From: Phytohabitans rumicis
GTDB taxonomy: Bacteria > Actinomycetota > Actinomycetes > Mycobacteriales > Micromonosporaceae
Length of the DNA: 64,000 bases
Reading direction: 5' to 3'
Assembly: GCF_011764445.1 (NCBI RefSeq)
Contig: NZ_BLPG01000001.1
Span: 2,914,001-2,978,000 of the forward strand
The notes below the pieces were generated by a model. That model searched no databases. It was given only the letters and a program-made list of their open reading frames with translations, and had not been told where the DNA came from. A program made the position numbers and the translations under genes. Below, piece by piece: positions 22,398 to 30,193 of this stretch (positions are counted from its first letter, which is position 1; each line of letters starts with the position of its first letter).

Positions 22398-23506
22398 TTA
22401 CGCGTCCGTGCCAAGCAACGCGTCCACGAATTGTTTCGGGTCGAACGGCGCGAGGTCGTCCGGGCCCTCGCCCAGGCCGACCAGCTTGACGGGGATGCCC
22501 AGCTTGCGCTGTACGGCGATGACGATGCCACCCTTGGCGGTCCCGTCCAGCTTGGTGAGCACGACGCCGGTGACGTCCACCACTTCGGTGAAGACCCGCG
22601 CCTGCTCCAGGCCGTTCTGCCCGGTGGTGGCGTCGAGCACGAGCAGCGTCTCGTCGACCGGCCCGTGCTTCTCCACCACCCGCTTGACCTTGCCGAGCTC
22701 GTCCATGAGGCCGACCTTGTTCTGCAGCCGGCCGGCGGTGTCGACCAGGACCGTGTCGACCCCGGTCTCGACGCCGCGGCGCACCGCGTCGAACGCCACG
22801 CTCGCCGGGTCGGCCCCCTCCGGCCCGCGTACGACCTCGGCGCCCACCCGGCCGGCCCAGGTGGCGAGCTGGTCGGCGGCGGCGGCCCGGAACGTGTCGG
22901 CCGCGCCGAGCAGCACGGTGTGCCCGTCGGCCACCAGGACCCGGGCGATCTTGCCGCAGGTGGTGGTCTTGCCGGAGCCGTTGACCCCGACGACCAGCAC
23001 CACGGTGGGCTTGCCGTCGGTCTTGAGCGACCGGTCCAGGTCCGGTTCGAGCGCCGCGACCAGCTCGTCGGTCAGCAGCCCGCGCAGCTCGTCGGGGCTG
23101 CGGGTGCCGAGCACCCGGGTCCGCTCGCGCAGCCGTTCGACGATCTCGCGGGTCGCCTCGACGCCGACGTCGGCGCTGATCAGGCTCTCTTCGACCTCGT
23201 CCCAGGCGTCGTCGTCGAGCCGGTCCCGGGCGAGCAGGCCGAGCAGGCTCTTGCCGAAGACGTTCTGCGAGCGGGACAGCCGGGCGCGCAGCCGGACGAG
23301 ACGCCCGGCGGTCGGCTCGGGCGTCTCCAGCGGCACCGCCTCGGCGGTCGGGGCCTCGGGCTCGATCCCGACCGGCGCCTCCACCGACGGCAGAGGTGGC
23401 GGCGGCGGTGGCAGCTCGGCCCGGCGGCGCAGGCGGGCACCACGAGCCCCACACCACCGAGTACGAGCACGCCCAGCAGAACGAGAGCGAGGACGAGGTA
23501 CTCCAT
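22398..23506 (-). CDS. ftsY: Signal recognition particle receptor FtsY, apparent frameshift
   Basis: SRP receptor GTPase. N-terminal membrane segment MEYLVLALVLLGVLVLGGVG (ATG 23506), a proline-rich linker (AELPPPPPPLPSVEAP), then the NG domain with P-loop VGVNGSGKTTTCGKIA, LVDTAGRLQNK, LTKLDGTAKGG. The membrane segment and linker are in different frames; the break is near 23432-23437 (GGCGGG). One added base gives 369 aa, with the actinobacterial anchor joined to the NG domain. Core role: docking SRP-ribosome complexes to the translocon. Confidence 0.93.
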
Positions 23507-23616
23507 GCGGAAATCCTGACAGATGCCCGCCGCGAGGACACGGCGAGCCCTGATGGCTGGCGCACAGGCTCACCCGGTAGAGAGGATGGTCACGATTCAA
23601 CGCCGGGAGGTCGTCC

Positions 23617-25251
23617 TTGTCCGCTCAGCTCCTCATCGGCCCGGTACTGCGCCGGGTCGTCGGCACCCGCGCGACCATCTGGGTGGAGACCAGCGCGCCG
23701 GCCGCCGTGCGCGTCCTGGCCGGGGGCGGTGGCGGGCAGGCCACCACCTTCTCCGCGTACGGCCACCACTACGCCCTGGTCGTCGTGGAGGGGCTCGAAC
23801 CGGGGGCGGAAACGCCGTACGAGGTCCTCATCGACGACGAGCTCGTCTGGCCCGAGCCGGACTCGCCGTACCCGATCAGCGTGATCCGCACCCGCGAGCG
23901 CGAGGATGCCGACCAGCCGGTGCGGCTGGTCTTCGGCTCGTGCCGGGAGACCACCCAGCACGCGACGCATCGCAAGCTGCCGCCGGACGCCCTGGACGCG
24001 TACGCCCGGCGGATGATGGTCGGCGACGAGCCGGCGCCGGACCTGCTGGTCCTGCTCGGCGACCAGGTGTACGCGGACATCCCGTCGCCCGCCGTGAAGC
24101 GCTTCCTGAAAAAGAGCCGGGCCCACGACCACGACGGGCCCGAGCATGAGGTCGTCACGTACGAGGAGTACACGAAGCTGTACCTGGAGTCGTGGCGTGA
24201 CCCGGAGATCCGCTGGCTCTTCGCCACCGTGCCGAGCGTCATGATCTTCGACGACCACGAGATCATCGACGACTGGAACTCGTCCGCGTCGTGGCGCGCG
24301 GAGGTACGCGAGCAGCCGTGGTGGCCGGAGCGGATCGCCAGCGGCCTCGCCTCGTACTGGGTCTACCAGCACCTGGGCAACCTCGACCCGGACCAGATCG
24401 CCGCCGACCCGGTCTACCAGAAGGTGCTGGCCGCGGCCGGCGACGCCACCGAGGTGCTGCGCGAGTTCGGCTCGGCCGTCGACAAGGAGGCGGACGGTGC
24501 CCCCGGGTACCAGTGGAGCTACGCGCTCGACCTGGGCCGCACCCGCGTCGTCGTGCTGGACAACCGGTGCAGCCGGGTGCTCGACCCGCAAACCCGGGCG
24601 ATGCTGCCGCCGGGCGAGTGGGCGTGGTTCGCCGACCAGGCCCGCGGCGCGTACGACCACCTGGTGGTCGGCTCGTCGCTGCCCTGGCTGCTGCCGCCCG
24701 GCATCCACCACCTGGAGACCTGGAACGAGCGGCTGGCCGAGTCGGACCGTCCCCGCGTGGCCGGCTTCGCCGAGCGGCAGCGCCGCGCGTTCGACCTGGA
24801 GCACTGGGCCGCGTTCCGGCGCTCGTTCGACGGGCTCGCCGACCTGTTCGCCGAGGTCGCCACCGCGGACCGGGCCTCGGTCAGCGTGCTGTCCGGCGAC
24901 GTGCACCACTCGTACGTCGCCCGCGCCCGCTTCCGCCGGCCGGTCGCCGCACCGGTGTACCAGCTCACCTGCTCACCGGTGCACAACCAGATCCAGGCGT
25001 TCATGCGGCCGGTGCTGCGCGTCGGCTGGTGGCGCGGCGCGGCGGCCGCGGCCCGCCTGCTGGCGCGCGCGGCTCGGGTCGCGCCCCCGGCGGTGCGGTG
25101 GCGCAAGCTGGCCGGCCCCTACTTCGGCAACGCCGTCGGCACCCTCGTGCACGAGTCCCGGAGCGCCCGGGTGGTGATCGAGGGCACCACGACCGCCGGC
25201 GACCTGCGCACCGTGGCCGCCGTCGAGCTGACCCCGCCTACGAGCAGGTGA
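23617..25251 (+). CDS. PhoD-like metallophosphatase
   Basis: 544 aa from TTG 23617 with GGGAGG six bases upstream. An N-terminal beta domain (residues 1-95) precedes the metallophosphatase domain. Metal ligands appear in LVFGSCRE, VLLGDQVYAD, IFDDHEIIDDW and LSGDVHHSYVA. It lacks an obvious signal peptide, unlike exported PhoD alkaline phosphatases, so it may act in the cytosol on phosphodiesters. Divergent from ftsY; its end overlaps the convergent CBM2 gene by 14 bp. Confidence 0.9.
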   Translation: MSAQLLIGPVLRRVVGTRATIWVETSAPAAVRVLAGGGGGQATTFSAYGHHYALVVVEGLEPGAETPYEVLIDDELVWPEPDSPYPISVIRTREREDADQPVRLVFGSCRETTQHATHRKLPPDALDAYARRMMVGDEPAPDLLVLLGDQVYADIPSPAVKRFLKKSRAHDHDGPEHEVVTYEEYTKLYLESWRDPEIRWLFATVPSVMIFDDHEIIDDWNSSASWRAEVREQPWWPERIASGLASYWVYQHLGNLDPDQIAADPVYQKVLAAAGDATEVLREFGSAVDKEADGAPGYQWSYALDLGRTRVVVLDNRCSRVLDPQTRAMLPPGEWAWFADQARGAYDHLVVGSSLPWLLPPGIHHLETWNERLAESDRPRVAGFAERQRRAFDLEHWAAFRRSFDGLADLFAEVATADRASVSVLSGDVHHSYVARARFRRPVAAPVYQLTCSPVHNQIQAFMRPVLRVGWWRGAAAAARLLARAARVAPPAVRWRKLAGPYFGNAVGTLVHESRSARVVIEGTTTAGDLRTVAAVELTPPTSR

Positions 25252-25624
25252 CCACGGGGAGGGCGGGCATGGTGCCGGACCCCAGGTACCCGAAGTTATG
25301 GCTCTGACCCGGCTGCAGCACCCCGCTGGGGTACGGCGGCGGGTAGATCCAGACCGTGGACCCGACGTACTGGAAGGTCGCGTTCCAGCCCTGGACGATG
25401 TAGCCCGGCGGTGGCACCGCGACGCTGGCCCGCCACGTGACCGGCCGGATAGAGATGTTGCGCACGGTGACGGCCACCGAGTATCCGTTCGACCACTGGG
25501 CCGGAACCGTGACCGTGACGTCACAGAGGCCGTCGGGCGTGGGGGTCGCCCGAGCCGGCGCCGCGACCGCGAACATGCAGAAAAGCGCAGCTAGGAGGGC
25601 CGAGATCCGCATCCGGTAACTCAT
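25238..25624 (-). CDS. Secreted stand-alone CBM2-like carbohydrate-binding protein
   Basis: 128 aa. Signal peptide MSYRMRISALLAALFCMFAVAA, cut probably after APARA. The mature part is a single beta-sandwich: CDVTVTVPAQWSNGYSVAVTV, then VTWRASVAVPPPGYIVQGWN, and GVLQPGQSHNFGYLGSG. This matches family-2 carbohydrate-binding modules, including the paired N- and C-terminal cysteines. No catalytic domain is present, so it may bind cellulose or chitin alone. The insertion-element target site lies 53 bp upstream of its start, so its promoter may be interrupted. Confidence 0.75.
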   Translation of the reverse strand: MSYRMRISALLAALFCMFAVAAPARATPTPDGLCDVTVTVPAQWSNGYSVAVTVRNISIRPVTWRASVAVPPPGYIVQGWNATFQYVGSTVWIYPPPYPSGVLQPGQSHNFGYLGSGTMPALPVVTCS

Positions 25625-25676
25625 GGTGCAACGATCCGACACTGAGAGACATCCGTCAATCTTTGGTCTTCACAAG

Positions 25677-27190
25677 AACTAGATCCAATGCGCTCAGTTA
25701 AGGTCTGGCCGGGCGTTGTGATGGGCCGGGGTAGACGGGCAGCGAGGCTCCGGTAGACATGGCTGTCCTCACAAGACGGTCATGATCTGTAGGGAGCCTC
25801 GCTGTCCACGTATTTGTCACCCGCCGGATGATCAGGTCGCTGCGGGTGTGTTCGCCCAGGGCACGTTGGGGAGTTGACGCAGCATGTGCCGTTCGAGATG
25901 GTCGATGCCGCGTTGGCGGAGGCCGGTCTGGTAAGTCCCGTGTGCGTGAGGTACCAGCCCGGTTGTGGTCTACCTGCTGTTAGCCGGCGCGTTGTCGCCG
26001 AGGTGGCTACCGGCAGTCTGGGACAAGCTGGTAGCGGCCCTGGACGGTGTGCCGGTGGCGAACCCGACCTCGGGTGTGCTGGCCCAGGCCCGCCAACGCA
26101 TGGGACCGGCTCCTTTGCGGGCCTTGTTCGACCTGGTGCGGGGACCGGGTCCGGCGCCGCGTACCCGTGGGCGGTGGTGGCGAGGGCTGCTGGTCTGCGC
26201 TATAGACGGGACCAGCGCGGCTGTCCCGGCCAGCGCGGCGAATCTGGCCGAGTACACCCCGCATCGCTGCAACCATGGCGGGTCGGGCTATCCGAAGCTG
26301 CGGCTGCTGGTGTTGGTGTGCTGCGGAACCCGGACCGTCATCGACGCGATCTTCGGGCCCACCGGGGTGGGGGAGATGCCCTACGCCAAACGGTTGGTGG
26401 CCAGCCTGCGTCCGTCGATGGTCGTGCTGTTGGACCGGGCCTTTGGGGCGGCGGACCTGATCGAGGCGATCGCGCAGGCCAGGGCATACCTGGTGGTGCG
26501 GGTCAAGGACAACCGGAAACTGCCGGTGATACAGCGGCTGCCGGACGGCTCATACCTATCGGTGATCGGCCAACTGCGGGTCCGCGTGGTGGAGTGTCAA
26601 ATCCACGTGCAGACCACGGCCGGGCGTGCCACGACCATGTACCGCCTCGTCACCACGCTGATTGAGCACCACCACTATCCGGCGTTCGACCTGGTCCGGC
26701 TCTACCACGAACGGTGGGAGGTCGAAACAGCGTTCCTGGAACTGAAATCGACGATCCTGGGCGGGCGGGTACTACGAGCCAGGACCCCGGCCGGGTCCGC
26801 CAGGAGGTCTACGCCCTGCTGGTGACCTACCAGGCCATCCGCCTGGCCATGGCCGACGCCACCGACACCCAGCCCGACCTTGACCCCGACCGGGCCTGCT
26901 TCACTACCGCCTTGAGCGCGGCGCGTGACCTGGTCGTGCAGGCGGCGAACGCCATCACCGGCGCGGTGATCGACCTGGTCGGCGCGATCGGCCGGCGAGT
27001 CCTAGCCAACCTCATGCCCGAGCGTCGGACCAGGCGCGCCCGCGGATCGTCAACGAGCGATCTCCAAGTACAACGCCAAAGGCCCAACATCGACCGGAAG
27101 ACCTACCAGGCCACGATCAGCATCGACATCCTCGTGCCCAGAGCCTTGACGACGCCACACACGCTTAACTGAGCGGCATTGGAACTAGAT
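25677..27190. mobile_element. IS4-family insertion sequence with 8-bp target duplication
   Basis: The element proper is 25685-27182 (1498 bp). Left end CCAATGCGCTCAGTTAAG and right end, read inward, CCAATGCCGCTCAGTTAAG are inverted repeats differing only by one C. AACTAGAT flanks both sides (25677-25684 and 27183-27190), a perfect 8-bp duplication. It holds one transposase frame whose stop lies within the right inverted repeat. Intact ends and duplication argue for recent insertion. Confidence 0.9.
25802..27172 (+). pseudogene. IS4-family transposase, multiply frameshifted
   Basis: Pieces in several frames reconstruct an IS4 transposase: VFAQGTLG | ELTQHVPFEMVDAALAEAG | VREVPARVV | VVYLLLAGAL | VWDKLVAALDGV | LVCAIDGTSAAVPASAANLA | MVVLLDRAFGAADLIEA | LVRLYHERWEVETAFLELKS | RQEVYALLVTYQAIRLAMAD. 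The DDE residues are visible in AIDGT, LLDRAFG and the YHERWEVETAF box. Breaks occur near 25871, several between 25930 and 26030, and near 26790. The N-terminal breaks also behave as single missing bases. Taken literally the gene is dead; given error elsewhere it may be intact. The exact start is not resolvable. Confidence 0.8.
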
Positions 27191-27274
27191 CAAAATCTAA
27201 TTCACGACAATCAACCTTGGCAGATGCTGAATCCGTCATGAGAGGTGAAGGACCTTTCACGTACGGAGGCTGGA

Positions 27275-28884
27275 TTGTCAACGCACACAGCGACGCTGCT
27301 GGAACGGCGGGTATACCGGGCCAGCGGCCGGTTGCGCCTCCTCTCCGAGCACGGATCGGACCTCGCCGTCCAGCTCGAACGCGCGGCCGACCTGCCGCTG
27401 CGGGAGTACCTCCGGTCGCTCGTGCCCGGCCCGGAGGCGTGGCCGAACGTGCACCGGATGCGCCTGGTCCGGGCGGTCGAGGGATACCTGGTCCGGCATG
27501 GCGACCACGACGTCGACGCGGTGTGTGACCACCTCCTGCACACGCCGGTGATCCAGCAGGCCGACCACTCGAACCTGCTGCTCGACCACGAGACGTTCCT
27601 GAACAACTACCTGTTCCACCTCGCCTCCCGCGAGGCCGGCGTACGGGTGGCCGTGACCAACCAGTGCTCGACGGTGAGCTGCCTCGCCCGCCGTACGCCG
27701 GTGCTCGGTCCGACGTTCCTGCGCAGCCGCGCCTCCCTGTACAGCGTGCTGCCGATGTCCAAGACCGCCCTGAAGAACTCCTCGTTCTGTGGGATCCCGG
27801 GGCCGGTCACCATGACGTTCGACTTCATGGAGGGCAACCACCCGGACGTCGCGACCGACCCCGTGTTCGCGCGGCTGGCCGGCCACACGGCCCCGGACGG
27901 GCCGACCGCGTACCGCCAGGCCAACGACATGATCTGGCGCGACCTGGCCGTCGACCACGGCGTACGGCGGGTCTCGATCGACGAGTCCGTGGTGTCCGAG
28001 TGCGTCGCCCTGCACCTGGCCGACCCGGACGGCCCGGTCTACCGGCTGCTCTTCGACCCGCAGGTGCGCGACGCGTTCCTGCGGGCCAAGCGGCGGCTCG
28101 TGGCGGACCCGTCCAACCTGACGGTCAACCGGGCCGCCCCGGACTTCGTGTGGCTGCGCAAGGGGCCCCGCCTGCACCAGGTCGAGCTGGTGGGCACCGG
28201 GCCGGATGCGCAGTGGATCGTGGAGACCAACGGCGCGCCGCTGCCCGTGCCGTTCGAGCCGGCCGCGGTGATCGAGGCGCTCCGCACCGGCGTCCTGTAC
28301 GCCGACCGCGTGCTCGCGTACCTCGTACGCTGCCTGCTGCCCGGGTGGTCGCCGTGGGCGGGACCAGCCAGCAGGACTACGTCCGGCTGTACCGGCGCAT
28401 GCTGGTCGAGGCCCACGAGGAGGTGCCGTTCCTCAGCCAGGCGGACCTCAACCGGGTACGCCGTCCCGACCTGAGCGTGGTGGGCGGCCGGCCCCTGCTG
28501 GAGCTGACCGGTGAGGCGTTCGACTACGTACGGCACCTGGGCCCGGCCACCCGCCTGTCCGAGCTGGAGGAGACGTACCTCGACCGCCCCGTCGGCGAGA
28601 CCATCGGCGACCTCCGCTGCGCCGCCTACCTAGAACGCTCCCTCCCCACCCCCCACTCACCTAACCCCCCGCCGCTCCCCGCCGCTTCGGTCGCCGCGCC
28701 GATCAAGGACTTCCGCGTCGATCAAGGGCATATGGCCGTGGTTCGATCTCTTTTCCACGACCGTTTGCCCTTGATCGACGGCAAAGTCCTTGATCGGCGC
28801 AGGGAGCGGGCAGGAGGCGGGCGGCGCGCGGCGCGCGGCGCCCGCCGTCGGGGACCCCTGTTGGGGTCGCCTCGACTTTGGTGA
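27275..28884 (+). CDS. Unrecognised protein, apparent frameshift, uncertain C-terminus
   Basis: Start TTG 27275 with GGAGG five bases upstream (a GTG at 27245 is possible). About 460 residues of good coding character. Notable stretches: ADHSNLLLDHETFLNNYLFH, VAVTNQCSTVSCLARRTPVL, PMSKTALKNSSFCGIPGPVT and QWIVETNGAPLPVPFEP. I do not recognise the family. It lacks membrane segments and a signal peptide, so a soluble enzyme is plausible. The frame breaks at the GGG run 28343-28345: LLPGW is expected to read LLPGVVAVGGTSQQDYVRLY. After AAYLERSLP (about 28650) the frame runs into repeat copy 2; the genuine stop is probably near there. Confidence 0.65.
28698..28800. repeat. Nested inverted repeat family 2, copy 2
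   Basis: Outer arms GATCAAGGACTTCCGCGTCG and its partner near 28785-28800. Inner arms GATCAAGGGCATATGGCCGTGG against CCACGACCGTTTGCCCTTGATC are here imperfectly paired, unlike copies 3 and 5. It lies inside the 3' end of the open frame starting at 27275. Confidence 0.85.
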
Positions 28885-29052
28885 CTGTGTCGAGAAAAAT
28901 GCCCGCCCAGGGGCAACTGTTCGCCACGGCCGTGGCGTAGGTCCGCCCGGCCGTCGAACACACCACCGACCAGGTATGCGGACCGAGATCTAGCGGCCGG
29001 TTATGTCGGATACATCCGGGTGCAGGCCCAGCCCGCCCTAACCAAGTCGAGG
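28885..29052. other. Intergenic spacer, no gene seen
   Basis: Together with the palindromes that follow, bases 28885-29407 form a 520-bp gap. In this first part I see no plausible reading frame, RNA gene or promoter match. Confidence 0.6.
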
Positions 29053-29054
29053 CC

Positions 29055-29117
29055 GGCGGGTAGATCTAGACGAGTTATGGCTGACATCGAGCCCTAACTC
29101 GTCTAGATCTACCCGCC
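29055..29117. repeat. Long palindrome 1 of a cluster of three
   Basis: Perfect 23-bp arms at 29055-29077 and 29095-29117 (core TAGATCTAGACGAGTTA and its complement) with a 17-nt spacer. AT-richer than the surroundings. Confidence 0.9.
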
Positions 29118-29186
29118 TCGTCGCAGCCCCGACATCCGCACCGGCTGATCTCTTTGCTGGAGTGAACTTGGTGGGGCACAACCGGA

Positions 29187-29248
29187 TCGATCTAGGAAGA
29201 ATCGTGGGTATAAATCAGACGCGATACCCACGATTCTTCCTAGATCGA
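29187..29248. repeat. Long palindrome 2 of a cluster of three
   Basis: Perfect 25-bp arms at 29187-29211 and 29224-29248 (core CTAGGAAGAATCGTGGGTAT and its complement) with a 12-nt spacer. Unrelated in sequence to its neighbours. Confidence 0.9.
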
Positions 29249-29260
29249 CGCCAGCATGCC

Positions 29261-29318
29261 GTGATCATGAAGTTAGCGGTGGGGAGAGCGCCTGCCCTGA
29301 CGCTAACTTCATGATCAC
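29261..29318. repeat. Long palindrome 3 of a cluster of three
   Basis: Perfect 18-bp arms GTGATCATGAAGTTAGCG at 29261-29278 and complement at 29301-29318, 22-nt spacer. It ends about 90 bp before the GTG of the YbaB-like gene. Confidence 0.9.
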
Positions 29319-29407
29319 CACGACAGTCGGGCTACCGCCCGCGCCACGCCAGGCGAGCCCGCAGCAGGGCGGCGGGCAGGACGCCGAGCGGGCTACGATC
29401 GGCGGCT

Positions 29408-30103
29408 GTGGATGAGTTGCGGCGCGACGCGGCGGCGTTGGCGGCGCGGGTCGCGGGCAGCCTGGCGGGCGCCGCCCACAGTGGACACGACGCGTCCGGG
29501 GCGGTCCGGATCGACCTCGACCGCGCCGGCCGGGTGACCGCGGTCCACGTCGCCGCCTCTTGGCGCACGGCACTACCCGCCGACCGGCTCGGCGCGGCCG
29601 TGGTCGAGGCATTCTCGGACGCCGCGACCCGTCGCCTGGCCGCCTGGGCGGAGGCGGCCACCGCACCCACACCCCGGGCCGCCTGGGCGGAGGCGGCCAC
29701 CGCACCCCGGGCCACACGGGCGGAGGCGGCAACCGCGCCTACACCGCCGCCGGCCGGTGCATTACCGGCGGTGAGCGGGCCGGCCGGCCTCGCCCATCCG
29801 GGGGAACTGCTCGCGCTCCTGGACGAGGTGGCGGCCTTCGTCGCCGCGCCGCCCACCCAGGAGGCCATCGGTCGGAGCGCCCACGCGACCGTCACCGTAC
29901 GTAGTGGGGATGTCGTCGCGGTGGACGTCGACCCGCGCTGGCTGGCCCGAGCCGAGTGCGCCGAGGTCGCCGCCGAGCTGCTCCGGGCCCTGAACACGGC
30001 GTACCGGATGCTGGCGGAGCTGGCCGCCGGCGCCGACGGACTGCTCCGGCGGCTGGGCCTGGACCCGCCGGCCGATAACGGACAGTCACAGGAGCAACGA
30101 TGA
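29408..30103 (+). CDS. YbaB/EbfC-like protein with two domains and an internal peptide repeat
   Basis: 231 aa. Residues 1-75 (SGAVRIDLDRAGRVTAVHVA, then LPADRLGAAVVEAFSDAATR) and 140-215 (SAHATVTVRSGDVVAVDVDP, then ECAEVAAELLRALNTAYRML) each resemble the YbaB/EbfC fold, a dimeric DNA-associated protein. Between them are three copies of an AEAATAP-type peptide (coding bases about 29638-29735) and a proline linker. A fused or duplicated YbaB-like protein is reminiscent of proteins encoded near type VII secretion genes, but none are nearby. Function unknown. Start GTG. Confidence 0.6.
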   Translation: MDELRRDAAALAARVAGSLAGAAHSGHDASGAVRIDLDRAGRVTAVHVAASWRTALPADRLGAAVVEAFSDAATRRLAAWAEAATAPTPRAAWAEAATAPRATRAEAATAPTPPPAGALPAVSGPAGLAHPGELLALLDEVAAFVAAPPTQEAIGRSAHATVTVRSGDVVAVDVDPRWLARAECAEVAAELLRALNTAYRMLAELAAGADGLLRRLGLDPPADNGQSQEQR

Positions 30104-30193
30104 CCCCATCCGTCAACGGATCGTTGGTTTGATCGGACACTGGCCGATTTCCTGAGAAAGTTTTCCGGCGGCGCGCGTGTAGCGCTTGATACT

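Noticed and set aside
28698-28800. Repeat-encoded peptide [20 protein letters not shown] as a real domain of the 27275 protein
   Set aside because: The same peptide type appears wherever nested repeat family 2 is read in frame (also upstream of DUF177 and proS), so it is a by-product of the repeat.
29055-29318. Possible CRISPR array
   Set aside because: The repeats are inverted pairs of three different sequences, not direct repeats with regular spacers, and there are no cas genes.
29055-29318. The three palindromes as simple terminators of the upstream gene
   Set aside because: They lie several hundred bases from any stop codon, carry no T-runs and are AT-richer than terminators elsewhere in this window.
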